A stretch of DNA of 64,000 nt, from the NCBI GenBank assembly GCA_958352815.1, contig CATWQA010000009.1, forward strand, positions 1 through 64,000. The letters run 5' to 3'. A program made the translations under genes and the position numbers. How positions within the stretch are numbered: the stretch's first letter is position 1; each line of letters starts with the position of its first letter. Below are positions 7,839-16,238 of this stretch, one piece after another. The stretch comes from an uncultured Eubacteriales bacterium (GTDB lineage Bacteria > Bacillota > Clostridia > Monoglobales > Monoglobaceae). The notes under the pieces were generated by a model, which saw only the letters and a program-made list of their open reading frames with translations, was not told where the DNA came from and did no database searches.

Positions 7839-7985
7839 ATTTTGATAAAGGCTTTGGCAACATTGCCGCCGCTTTCATCGTCGCACTATGCCCTCATAGC
7901 GTAGGCTTGCCTGTTCGCCAAGCCTACGCCTTTATGGGCATGTGCTCCGACGAGGCGGCAAAACGCCCGCAAAACCACTCAACTT
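7839..7985. repeat. Half R1 element fused to an R6-like hairpin module
   Basis: One R1 end ATTTTGATAAAGGCTTTG (7839-7856) runs into GCCGCCGCTTTCATCGTCGCA and a GTAGGCTTGCCTG...AGCCTACGCC hairpin. The second R1 end is absent. The neighbouring small ORFs (7618-7990) lie in this repeat and are not protein-like. Confidence 0.5.
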
Positions 7986-8017
7986 TTTAAATTTTTGTTA
8001 ATATCTTCAAAATTCGG

Positions 8018-8046
8018 TTGTATTTTCGCTTTATTTGTGATACAAT
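8018..8046 (+). promoter_or_regulatory. ftsH promoter
   Basis: TTGTAT (8018-8023), 17-bp spacer, TACAAT (8041-8046), giving a leader of about 65 nt before ftsH. Confidence 0.55.
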
Positions 8047-8118
8047 CTTTGATTGTACTATTAGCTTATTGTGAATTTAGTTTGTTCCCTGCGGAATAAT
8101 ATTAATAGGAGGTACAGA

Positions 8119-10023
8119 GTGAAGAAATATCTAAAAGGTATCGGCTTTTATCTGCTGTTATTCTTGGTTATTGTTATGGTGTTTTACATGACAAGGGTCA
8201 CGCCTCAAACCGAGACGGGCGTGTATTCCGACCTGGTGCGCAGCATCCAGAACCATGAGGTCAGCGAGATTAGCATAGTCGATAGCATTGCAACCGTAAA
8301 GTATAAAAACAGTGATTCCGAGGCGACTGTTGAGGTTCCGGGTTACGGAACTCTGCGCGCCGACGTGGGCGAGGAGATGGAGGCTCAGATTAAGGACGGT
8401 TCTCTTAAGGTGGAGACCCCTCTGCCCTACAGTCCGCCTTGGTGGCTGACCCTGCTGCCCACCTTAGGCTTGGTTATTCTGTTTGCGGTGTTCTGGTTCA
8501 TGTTCATGCAGCAGTCGGGAGGCGGCGGCAGAGGAATGATGAACTTCGGCAAGAGCAAGGCGCGCATGACCAACGACAGTCAGTCAAAGAAAACCTTTGC
8601 CGACGTTGCCGGCGAGGAGGAGGAAAAGGCGGAGCTTGAGGAGATTGTTGAGTTCCTGAAAAATCCCGACAGGTTCAGGAGGCTGGGCGCAAGAATACCC
8701 AAGGGCGTCCTTTTGGTAGGCCCTCCGGGAACAGGTAAAACCTTGCTGGCAAAGGCTGTGGCAGGAGAAGCGGGTGTTCCCTTCTTCTCTATTTCGGGCT
8801 CAGACTTTGTTGAGATGTTTGTGGGCGTGGGCGCTTCCCGCGTCAGAGACCTTTTTGACAATGCTAAAAAGAACTCCCCCTGTATTATATTCATAGACGA
8901 GATTGACGCTGTGGGCAGGCACAGAGGTGCAGGTCTGGGCGGCGGTCATGACGAGAGAGAGCAGACCCTTAACCAGCTGCTGGTTGAGATGGACGGCTTT
9001 GGCGAAAACGAGGGCGTTATAATAATCGCCGCAACCAACCGCCCGGATATTCTGGATCCTGCTCTGCTCAGACCGGGCAGGTTTGACAGACAGGTGCTGG
9101 TTGACGCGCCGGACGTTGTGGGCAGAGAAGCTATATTAAAGGTTCACACCAGAAATAAGCCTCTGGGCAGCGACGTTAAGCTGGACGTTCTGGCAAAGAC
9201 CACAATCGGCTTCACGGGAGCCGACCTTGAAAATCTGGTAAACGAGGCGGCACTTTCCGCAGCGAGAGCCAACAAAAAGGTTATAAATATGAACGACCTT
9301 GAGGAGTCCATAATGAAGGTTGTGGCAGGCCCCGAGAAAAAGAGCAAGAAGGTTACCGAAAAGGAGAAGAAGCTGACGGCGTTCCACGAGGCGGGTCATG
9401 CTGTGGTATCAAAAATGCTTCCCACTCAGGACAGAGTTCATCAGGTTTCCATTATTCCCAGAGGCAGAGCCGGCGGATATACCCTGTCCCTGCCCAAGGA
9501 GGACGTTAGCTACAACAGCAGAACCGAGATGCTTGAGGAAATTGTTGTGTTGCTGGGCGGTCGCGTTGCCGAGAGTTTAACTCTTGACGACATAAGCACC
9601 GGAGCCTCCAACGACCTTGAACGGGCGACCAAGATAGCAAAGGCGATGGTGACCAAGTACGGCATGAGTGAGAGACTGGGCGCCAGAACCTTCGGCGAGC
9701 AGCAGGATGAGGTGTTCCTGGGTCTTGAGGCGGGACATTCGGCGGATTACAGCCAGGAGACCGCTGCTGTTATAGACGAGGAAATCCACAGGATTATCAG
9801 CGAGTGCTATGACAGATGTAAGACAATCCTGACGGAGAATATGGAGAACCTGACAAGGGTTGCGGAATTGCTCCTTGAGAAAGAAAAAATCGAGGGCGAG
9901 GAGTTTGACGCTCTGTTTGAGACAGAATCGGAGCCTGAGAATGTTGAGGCAGAAGCTTGTGAGACAGGGGCTGAATTTAAAAATGCTCCCGCCTCCAAAG
10001 ACAGTCAAGATGCTGAACAATAA
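8119..10023 (+). CDS. ftsH: ATP-dependent zinc metalloprotease FtsH
   Basis: A 634-residue membrane AAA+ protease that degrades misassembled membrane proteins and short-lived regulators. Features: first TM helix just after the start (GIGFYLLLFLVIVMVFYM), a small extracytoplasmic domain, a second TM (LLPTLGLVILFAVFWFMFM), Walker A GPPGTGKT at 201-208, Walker B IIFIDEIDA, AAA second region of homology, and zinc site HEAGH at 423-427. The GTG at 8119 is chosen over an upstream in-frame start at 8071 because AGGAGG (8107-8112) lies 6 nt before it. The acidic, non-conserved tail is normal. It is monocistronic with its own promoter and terminator. Confidence 0.97.
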   Translation: MKKYLKGIGFYLLLFLVIVMVFYMTRVTPQTETGVYSDLVRSIQNHEVSEISIVDSIATVKYKNSDSEATVEVPGYGTLRADVGEEMEAQIKDGSLKVETPLPYSPPWWLTLLPTLGLVILFAVFWFMFMQQSGGGGRGMMNFGKSKARMTNDSQSKKTFADVAGEEEEKAELEEIVEFLKNPDRFRRLGARIPKGVLLVGPPGTGKTLLAKAVAGEAGVPFFSISGSDFVEMFVGVGASRVRDLFDNAKKNSPCIIFIDEIDAVGRHRGAGLGGGHDEREQTLNQLLVEMDGFGENEGVIIIAATNRPDILDPALLRPGRFDRQVLVDAPDVVGREAILKVHTRNKPLGSDVKLDVLAKTTIGFTGADLENLVNEAALSAARANKKVINMNDLEESIMKVVAGPEKKSKKVTEKEKKLTAFHEAGHAVVSKMLPTQDRVHQVSIIPRGRAGGYTLSLPKEDVSYNSRTEMLEEIVVLLGGRVAESLTLDDISTGASNDLERATKIAKAMVTKYGMSERLGARTFGEQQDEVFLGLEAGHSADYSQETAAVIDEEIHRIISECYDRCKTILTENMENLTRVAELLLEKEKIEGEEFDALFETESEPENVEAEACETGAEFKNAPASKDSQDAEQ

Positions 10024-10028
10024 TAGAT

Positions 10029-10057
10029 AAAGGGCGTGAGAAAATCACGCCCTTTTT
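10029..10057 (+). terminator. ftsH intrinsic terminator
   Basis: Stem AAGGGCGTGA/TCACGCCCTT with GAAAA loop followed by TTTTT, directly after the ftsH stop. Confidence 0.85.
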
Positions 10058-10084
10058 GGGTTGTCAATAAAGGGTTTAGGACTC

Positions 10085-10429
10085 CGCCCGACTCGTCGCA
10101 TTACGCCTTTGTTGCTCGCCTTGCCTGTTCGGCAAGGCTTCACTTTTACGGGCGTATGCGCCTCTATCCCAAAAAGTCCGGCGACTTTTCGGGAGCCCTG
10201 CGCCCGCAGACAATCCAACAATTTTCACCATAACAAACGGGATTGCCACATACGTAACTCGTTTCTTTCGTAGTACCGTGCAACAACTAAAACTTTATAT
10301 TTAAATTATAATCCCTGTTATTTTATATACTCACATTGGTGTGTCTGTCGCCCGCCCTGTTGCGTTTGCCCTCTCCTCCCCAAACGCACAGGGCGGGCAA
10401 ACAAAAGGCAAAGCCTTTATCAAAATAAG
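10085..10429. repeat. Composite repeat: R6 hairpins, R4 GC palindrome, R1 end
   Basis: R6 copy at about 10085-10215. The GC-rich imperfect palindrome R4 is at 10350-10398 (GCCCGCCCTGTTGCGTTTG pairing with CAAACGCACAGGGCGGGC). It is followed by one R1 inverted end at about 10412-10429. No gene is visible in this gap. Confidence 0.6.
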
Positions 10430-10465
10430 TCTTTCTTTTTTTCAAAAGAAAGCTCAAAAAACATA

Positions 10466-10494
10466 TTGAGCAATTTTTATTTCCATGCTATAAT
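10466..10494 (+). promoter_or_regulatory. Promoter of the stalk-domain protein gene
   Basis: TTGAGC (10466-10471), 17-bp spacer, TATAAT (10489-10494), 28 bp before the start codon. Confidence 0.6.
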
Positions 10495-10522
10495 CTGATT
10501 ATACAAGAAAGGAGAAAGTGAG

Positions 10523-12214
10523 ATGAAAAACAAAATATCTTTAACAGCATTTATAATGATTTTTATAATAAACACGACAACTGTTTTCGGCTTTGCGTAC
10601 GGCGACAAAGGCGATTTTATAGGCTTGGAGCAGTTTGCAGGTCAAAATTATGTGATATACAAAAATGCGGATAATGATTGTACTGAGCTTGCGGTTATTT
10701 ATGTCGATGATATTCAGGACAGAAGCATTATGATAGAAAGAAAAGAACAGACAGATATAATAAACGAATATTTGATGCACTATGGCGGGGAAACTTCGCT
10801 TGATGTTGCTGCAATTGAAAGACCCAAGCTGAGTTTAATCGGCACAGATACAGCGCCGTACATATCAAAATGGCGTTTAAACGGAAATGATTGGATGCAT
10901 GTTCAAGATACAACCGAGGAAGCGATTTGTGACAATACGGAGGACTTGATTTTTAGCAATGTACCCGTAATAGAGATAATAAACAAGAAAATGAAAAATC
11001 CTCCATATCCGAGAAATTATAACGGAGTGAGCTTTTCGGAATTTGATACAGACAGCAACGGAAAGTACCTATTGTTTTCCCAAGACGGATTGAACTATAA
11101 TATCAGAGTGAAAACCCCTGATGAGGACAATAACAAATACTGTACAGCAAGAAAGAGCTACTACGGAAACGGAATAATTCTTGTTATGGGAGTAAATGAG
11201 TTTGAAAATCTACCCGAATTTAAAAGAACGAAAGGATATAGCAATGACATTATATATATTTTAAACAGTGATTATGAGATTATAAATAAAGTGTACTTAA
11301 ATACTCTCAGAGAATGCGCCGGATTTTATAATGGATATTTCTATTTCTATGACAAGGATTACTATGAGAATTACAAATATAATGAATATTACTACAAGAG
11401 CGATGACGGTATTAATCTTATTCCAATTACCAAAGAGGAATATGATATATCTGAAAAAATGATTAATGAAAGAAAAAATACAACTGAACTTGGATATATA
11501 GCAACCGTCGAATATGATAAAGAAATTGATAAGTCATCATATTATCTTAGTGATTACAAAAATGCTGACAGCAGATATTTAGTTGAATTTGAAAAAAACA
11601 GAGGAGGGTTTAGCACATATACTTGGTCAGACAGTAAAATCTGGGCTAATGAGTATTTTTATAGAAAGTCGGATAATTTAGAAAACTTAATAGCATTTGT
11701 AACGATTGATGGAATTTACGGAAGTGTACGTCTCCCTGCTGATATGCCCGCCCAAATTTCATACGTAATGTGGGCAACGGAAGATTATGTTTTTATCGAT
11801 GTTGACAGAGAAACGTATTATCGCATACCGATTGAAGATAGTTTTAAGAAAAATACAATAGTCCGCCTAAATGATAAAATCTTAGGATTCTCACAGCCGC
11901 CGGTTATGGAGAGTGACCGCACATTAGTACCGATGCGATTCCTGTTTGAGCAAATGGGTGCAGAGGTAGCCTGGGACGAAGCAACACAGTCAGCGACTGC
12001 TTTCGTCCTGACCGGCGAGGGAACGCCCCGCAGCGTGACCTTTGCGATAGACAAAACCACCGCCACAGTCAACGGAATCACTGCCGTAATGGACGTTCCC
12101 GTCCGCCTGATAAATAATCAAACCTTTGTACCTCTCCGTTTCCTCTCGGAAAACTTGGGCTATACCGTAGACTGGGACGAGGCTGCCAATACGGCGATTG
12201 TTTTAACAAAATAG
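10523..12214 (+). CDS. Secreted protein with C-terminal stalk (Cu-amine-oxidase N1-like) domain
   Basis: A 563-residue exported protein. A signal peptide covers the first ~24 residues (hydrophobic FIMIFIINTTTVFGFAYG). A long, tyrosine- and acid-rich central region gives no recognisable family. Residues ~450-563 form two repeats of the 'stalk' domain (TLVPMRFLFEQMGAEVAWDE and TFVPLRFLSENLGYTVDWDE), a wall or extracellular module common in Clostridia. The first ~1.3 kb is clearly more AT-rich than the domain-encoding 3' part, suggesting a recent domain join or rapid divergence. Function unknown; likely cell-surface. SD AAAGGAG precedes the ATG. Confidence 0.75.
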   Translation: MKNKISLTAFIMIFIINTTTVFGFAYGDKGDFIGLEQFAGQNYVIYKNADNDCTELAVIYVDDIQDRSIMIERKEQTDIINEYLMHYGGETSLDVAAIERPKLSLIGTDTAPYISKWRLNGNDWMHVQDTTEEAICDNTEDLIFSNVPVIEIINKKMKNPPYPRNYNGVSFSEFDTDSNGKYLLFSQDGLNYNIRVKTPDEDNNKYCTARKSYYGNGIILVMGVNEFENLPEFKRTKGYSNDIIYILNSDYEIINKVYLNTLRECAGFYNGYFYFYDKDYYENYKYNEYYYKSDDGINLIPITKEEYDISEKMINERKNTTELGYIATVEYDKEIDKSSYYLSDYKNADSRYLVEFEKNRGGFSTYTWSDSKIWANEYFYRKSDNLENLIAFVTIDGIYGSVRLPADMPAQISYVMWATEDYVFIDVDRETYYRIPIEDSFKKNTIVRLNDKILGFSQPPVMESDRTLVPMRFLFEQMGAEVAWDEATQSATAFVLTGEGTPRSVTFAIDKTTATVNGITAVMDVPVRLINNQTFVPLRFLSENLGYTVDWDEAANTAIVLTK

Positions 12215-12242
12215 GATTTTTGGAAAGCAAAGGAGAGTTTTT

Positions 12243-12719
12243 ATGATCGGAATAACTATAATATGCGTGGGCAAGCTAAAGGACAGGTTTTGCCGCGAGG
12301 GCGCAGAGGAATACATAAAGCGTTTGCAAAGATTTTGCAGTCTTGACATAATCGAGCTTAAGGACGAGCCCACAAAGGAGGGTGAAAAGGAGCAGCAGGC
12401 AGCCCTCAAAAAGGAGGGGGAGCGGATTTTAAGCCGTATTCCCAAAAGCTCTTATGTAATCTCTCTCTGTGTTGAGGGCAGGGAGCTGAGCTCCGAGGAT
12501 CTGTCCCGAAAAATAGAGAGCTTGACCTCGGCGGGAGAAAGCCGCCTGACCTTTATCATCGGCGGCTCTGCAGGACTGTGGGAGGAGGTTAAGAAAATCT
12601 CGGACTTTAAGCTCAGCTTTTCCAAGATGACTTTCCCCCACGGGCTTATGCGGGTGATACTTCTGGAACAGGTGTACAGAGCCTTTACCATAAGCTCTAA
12701 TATAACATATCATAAATGA
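12243..12719 (+). CDS. rlmH: 23S rRNA (pseudouridine1915-N3)-methyltransferase RlmH
   Basis: A 158-residue SPOUT methyltransferase that methylates pseudouridine 1915 in helix 69 of 23S rRNA on the 70S ribosome, using SAM. The whole protein matches: ITIICVGKLKDRFCREGAEEYIKRL at the N-terminus, FIIGGSAGL as the SAM-binding knot loop, and the C-terminal MTFPHGLMRVILLEQVYRAF signature. Length is exactly family-typical. It is 28 nt after the stalk protein with its own AAAGGAG. Confidence 0.96.
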   Translation: MIGITIICVGKLKDRFCREGAEEYIKRLQRFCSLDIIELKDEPTKEGEKEQQAALKKEGERILSRIPKSSYVISLCVEGRELSSEDLSRKIESLTSAGESRLTFIIGGSAGLWEEVKKISDFKLSFSKMTFPHGLMRVILLEQVYRAFTISSNITYHK

Positions 12720-12789
12720 TTGGCGCACATTGCTGCGATATGTTGAAAAGATTGTAGAGATATTGTGGTATAATGGGCATATTAGATAA

Positions 12790-12818
12790 TTGACAATTTG
12801 GCGGTATCATGGTATAAT
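12790..12818 (+). promoter_or_regulatory. Promoter of MBOAT/DHHW operon
   Basis: TTGACA (12790-12795), 17-bp spacer, TATAAT (12813-12818). A second TATAAT at 12769-12774 with a poorly spaced TTGAAA may be an upstream tandem promoter. Confidence 0.7.
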
Positions 12819-12871
12819 TTAGGCAGTATGCGTTTAAGATGGACAAGCGCTGAGGGGAGAACAGGAGCGGT

Positions 12872-14263
12872 ATGGTTTTTTCAAGTTTACTATTTTTGTG
12901 TATATTTCTGCCCGTTGTGTTGCTGCTGTATTTTTGGAACAGTAACATAACCTACAGGAACACCGTTATGGTCATAGCTTCGCTGATTTTTTATGCCTGG
13001 GGAGAGCCTGTTTGGGTTATTGCCTTGCTGTTCAGCGCGGCTATCGATTATGTCAACGGACTTATTATCCACAAGTATTTCGGCAAGTGGCAGGCAAAGC
13101 TGGCGCTTATTGCCTCTCTGGTGCTTAACCTTGGAATACTTGCCACCTTTAAGTATTCAAGCTGGATAGTGAGCAGCATAAACGGCGCCTTCGGGATTAA
13201 CATTCCCTATTACGACTTTGCGCTGCCTTTGGGAATTTCTTTCTATACGTTCCAGACCCTGTCCTACACAATAGATATGTACAGGGGCGAGATTGAGGTG
13301 CAGAAGAACCCACTCAGCTTCCTGTGTTACGTTTCCATGTTTCCCCAGTTGGTTGCGGGTCCTATTGTCCGCTACATAGATATTGAAAAACAGATTAACA
13401 ACAGACATATAACCCTGAGGGGCTTTGAGTACGGTATACTCAGGTTTGCCCAGGGTATGGTGAAGAAGGTCGTGTTTGCCAACGGCGTGGGCGCAATTGC
13501 CACGGCTCTTCTTGAAAGCAACCCTGCCTCGTCGGTTCTGTCCGCCTGGGTGGGAATAATAGCCTATACTTTCCAGATTTATTTTGACTTTTCGGGTTAT
13601 TCGGACATGGCGATCGGTATGGGAAGAATGTTCGGATTTAACTTTTTGGAGAACTTTAACTATCCCTACATTTCCAAAAATGTTACCGATTTTTGGAGAC
13701 GGTGGCATATCTCTCTGAGCACCTTTTTCAGAGATTATGTGTACATACCCTTAGGGGGCAACAGGAAGCACCAGGTGTTCAACATCTTCTTTGTGTGGAT
13801 GCTGACAGGTTTGTGGCACGGCGCAAGCTGGAACTTTGTGCTTTGGGGCGTGTATTACGGAGTGCTCCTGATTATCGAGAAGAAGATGTTCAAGGGTGCG
13901 CTTATGAGGCTGCCTGCCTTTTTCGCCCATCTGTATACCATGATAATCGTGGTGCTGGGCTGGGCGCTGTTCTACTTCACGGATATGAATGACCTTAAAA
14001 ACTGGTTTATATGCGCCTTTGGCGGAACGGGCAAGCTGTATGATTACACAGGCTTTACCACGCTCATGTCCAATATATGGCTGCTGATTGCCGCAGGGAT
14101 TGCGTCAACACCTGTTTTGCGAAAGGGATACAGATGGTTTGCCGACAAGTGCGCCGCGCTTAACATTTTGGTAACTCCGGTTCTGGTTGTTGCTCTGCTG
14201 GCGTTCTGCTTTATACTTCTTGTGGGCGAGTCTTACAATCCGTTCTTGTATTTCAGGTTTTAA
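12872..14263 (+). CDS. MBOAT family O-acyltransferase (AlgI/DltB-like)
   Basis: A 463-residue polytopic membrane protein of the MBOAT family. It carries the conserved PLGISFYTFQTLSYTID, FPQLVAGPIVRY, SYSDMAIGMG-like (GYSDMAIGMGRMFGFNF) and FWRRWHISLSTFFRDYVYIPLGGN segments, and the catalytic His in LTGLWHGASWNF. It transfers acyl groups across the membrane to extracellular polymers. The next gene, 23 nt downstream, is a DHHW/AlgX-like protein, the usual partner. Together they form a two-gene acylation cassette; the modified glycan is unknown. Confidence 0.92.
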   Translation: MVFSSLLFLCIFLPVVLLLYFWNSNITYRNTVMVIASLIFYAWGEPVWVIALLFSAAIDYVNGLIIHKYFGKWQAKLALIASLVLNLGILATFKYSSWIVSSINGAFGINIPYYDFALPLGISFYTFQTLSYTIDMYRGEIEVQKNPLSFLCYVSMFPQLVAGPIVRYIDIEKQINNRHITLRGFEYGILRFAQGMVKKVVFANGVGAIATALLESNPASSVLSAWVGIIAYTFQIYFDFSGYSDMAIGMGRMFGFNFLENFNYPYISKNVTDFWRRWHISLSTFFRDYVYIPLGGNRKHQVFNIFFVWMLTGLWHGASWNFVLWGVYYGVLLIIEKKMFKGALMRLPAFFAHLYTMIIVVLGWALFYFTDMNDLKNWFICAFGGTGKLYDYTGFTTLMSNIWLLIAAGIASTPVLRKGYRWFADKCAALNILVTPVLVVALLAFCFILLVGESYNPFLYFRF

Positions 14264-14286
14264 ATTTGGTTTAAGGGGACAGAACA

Positions 14287-15483
14287 ATGAAAACAGCGAG
14301 AAGAATTATAACGGTTGTGCTTTTTATAGCCTTTTTGGTTGCCGGGTTTGTAACGGTGGTTATACTGCCCAAGGATGAGGCCGCCGCAAAGCAGGAGAAC
14401 AGAAACCTTGCGCAGATGCCCTCGGTGTCCTTTGAAAGAATAAAGTCCGGCGAGTTTGCAAGCGAGTTTGAAACTTATCTTTCGGATAACGTGGGATACA
14501 GAAGCGTTTTCACCAACATTTCTTCCACGTATAAGAACAGCAAGGGCGTGAATAAGTACGGCAAGGTGGTTGAGACCAAGGGCGACCTGGGCACGGGCAG
14601 CACAACAAAAAGCCGCCTGCTGGTTATTGACGACAGGGTTATGGAGGTTTACAGCGCAGATAAGGAGGCGCAGCAGGAGTATATCGATATGGTTGACTTC
14701 TATGCCCAAAAGCTCCCTGCAAGCATAAATATGTACTCCATGATAATCCCTACTCAGATTGACTTTATGCCCTTTTACAACACTGTGGGAGACAGCGAAA
14801 AGGAAGCTATAGATTATTTTTACTCAAACTTTAATCCGAGGGTGAAGAACATAAACGTGTATGACACTCTAAAGGAGAAGTTTGACAATAACGAATACGT
14901 TTATTTCAGAACCGACCACCACTGGACGGCTCTGGGCGCTTACTACGCTTATCGGAAGATGGGCGAGGATATGGGCTTTACGCCCATGGAGCTCTCTGAG
15001 TTCCAAAAGGGAGAGGTGCCCGATTTCCTGGGATATTTGTACAGCCAGGCGGAGGCAACCGGATTGTCTCAGCATAAGGACACAATCGAATATTATAAAA
15101 ATGCCGTTAACGACATTGAGTTTAAGTGCGTGACCTACAGCTACATTCCCGGGGAGGAATTTTTGTATCACGGCAAGATGTTCGACCCGGGTCAGGGAAC
15201 TTCCTATACAATGTTCTTAGGGGGCGACCAGCCTTATATAGAAATTGACTCTCAAAGCCCCAACGACAGGACGCTGCTCATGATTAAGGACTCTTATTCC
15301 AACGCCCTGCTGCCCTGGCTCACTTGCGCCTATAACAAAATAATAGTTATTGACGCCAGAACCTTTGACCAGTCAATCACGAAAGTTTTGAATACAACGC
15401 CTATAGATGATTTTCTGATTACCAACTATATAATGGGCACAAATTTCAGGGATTACATCAAAATGTGCATGGATATTTATTAA
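14287..15483 (+). CDS. DHHW family protein, MBOAT partner (AlgX/AlgJ-like)
   Basis: A 398-residue protein with one N-terminal TM/signal anchor (TVVLFIAFLVAGFVTVVIL) and an SGNH-hydrolase-like extracellular domain. The signature RTDHHWTALGAYYAY (about residues 212-226) names the family. MIKDSYSNALLPWL supplies the conserved Ser region (about 335). Relatives AlgJ/AlgX and DltD hand acetyl or alanyl groups from the MBOAT enzyme to the polymer. It directly follows the MBOAT gene in an operon. Substrate unresolved. Confidence 0.88.
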   Translation: MKTARRIITVVLFIAFLVAGFVTVVILPKDEAAAKQENRNLAQMPSVSFERIKSGEFASEFETYLSDNVGYRSVFTNISSTYKNSKGVNKYGKVVETKGDLGTGSTTKSRLLVIDDRVMEVYSADKEAQQEYIDMVDFYAQKLPASINMYSMIIPTQIDFMPFYNTVGDSEKEAIDYFYSNFNPRVKNINVYDTLKEKFDNNEYVYFRTDHHWTALGAYYAYRKMGEDMGFTPMELSEFQKGEVPDFLGYLYSQAEATGLSQHKDTIEYYKNAVNDIEFKCVTYSYIPGEEFLYHGKMFDPGQGTSYTMFLGGDQPYIEIDSQSPNDRTLLMIKDSYSNALLPWLTCAYNKIIVIDARTFDQSITKVLNTTPIDDFLITNYIMGTNFRDYIKMCMDIY

Positions 15484-15554
15484 ACCGCAGGAATTGATAT
15501 GTTGGGTTTTTAAATGTAATTTGTAACTTTTTTGTTAGATTTTTGTAATTTCTC

Positions 15555-15583
15555 TTTACAAATTTGTAATAATGTGTTATAAT
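15555..15583 (+). promoter_or_regulatory. veg promoter
   Basis: TTTACA (15555-15560), 17-bp spacer, TATAAT (15578-15583), about 33 bp before the TTG start. In Bacillus veg is famous for a strong promoter. Confidence 0.75.
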
Positions 15584-15615
15584 ACAAAAAATGTATGTGA
15601 AGAGGGGTTGGATAA

Positions 15616-15924
15616 TTGTACGGTCAGAACGATTTATCAAGGATCAAGTCCAATCTTACCGAGAACGTTGGCCAAAAGGTCAGATTGACGGCTAAGAAGG
15701 GCAGAAAACAAATTGTTACACGCGAGGGTATTATAGAGAGCACCTATCCCAGTATTTTTACTGTGAAGCTGGATAACCAGAGTGAGTTCTTTACAACCGA
15801 GCGCAGAGTTTCTTACAGTTATACCGATGTCCTCACTAAGTCGGTTGAATTGGTGATTTACGCCCCCGAGGGGGAGGATGAAGTCAACGAGCAATCCGTT
15901 TCCGAAGTGGAGGATATTGTTTAG
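15616..15924 (+). CDS. veg: Veg family protein
   Basis: A 102-residue Veg protein. It matches the Firmicutes family across its length (LSRIKSNLTENVGQKVRLTA, GRKQIVTREGIIESTYPSIF, RRVSYSYTDVLTKSVEL), with a short acidic extension at the C-terminus. The fold is SH3/KOW-like. In Bacillus, Veg affects biofilm formation and spore outgrowth; its molecular activity remains unclear. The start is TTG with AGAGGGG 8 nt upstream. A strong promoter lies before it and a terminator after it. Confidence 0.92.
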   Translation: MYGQNDLSRIKSNLTENVGQKVRLTAKKGRKQIVTREGIIESTYPSIFTVKLDNQSEFFTTERRVSYSYTDVLTKSVELVIYAPEGEDEVNEQSVSEVEDIV

Positions 15925-15951
15925 ACGTACAGACCTTGTTGTAACAGCATT

Positions 15952-16035
15952 TACCCCGAGGCGATACGCACTTTGGCCTTGGGGTCATAAAGATGGCAGA
16001 GCTTGACATAGTTTCAGGCTCTGTCATTTTTGCGT
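15952..16035 (+). terminator. Hairpin and terminator after veg
   Basis: A 9-bp stem CCCCGAGGC/GCCTTGGGG (with one G-T) at about 15953-15983 is followed by a second stem GCAGAGC...GCTCTGTC and a T run ending near 16031. The second is a plausible intrinsic terminator; the first is unexplained. The remainder of this 314-bp gap holds only the rny promoter. Confidence 0.6.
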
Positions 16036-16094
16036 TTTATGGTGTTTGTCATCTAAAAGTAACATATAATTTAAGCAAGGGCTATTAATTTCTC

Positions 16095-16123
16095 TTGACT
16101 TTTTGTCTAAATTTGTGTATAAT
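16095..16123 (+). promoter_or_regulatory. rny promoter
   Basis: TTGACT (16095-16100), 17-bp spacer, TATAAT (16118-16123). It leaves a leader of about 110 nt. Confidence 0.75.
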
Positions 16124-16238
16124 GTTAATTGTGATTTTTATGCGTGCACGAACTCTGTTTGTGACATTGAGCTTGTATCATCTTCTTTAATATATTTTTT
16201 AAAATAATTATAGAAGGGGGTGCTTTAAGATAAATACT

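Noticed and set aside
7618..7990. Two small plus-strand ORFs
   Set aside because: They lie wholly inside R3/R5/R1 repeat sequence, overlap each other and have no RBS or protein-like composition.
10036..10273. Two overlapping small ORFs after ftsH
   Set aside because: They translate the R6 hairpin repeat; the similar repeat at 7.3 kb gives the same spurious reading.
13693..13992. Plus-strand ORF of 99 codons
   Set aside because: It is a different frame within the MBOAT gene, whose frame carries the conserved motifs.
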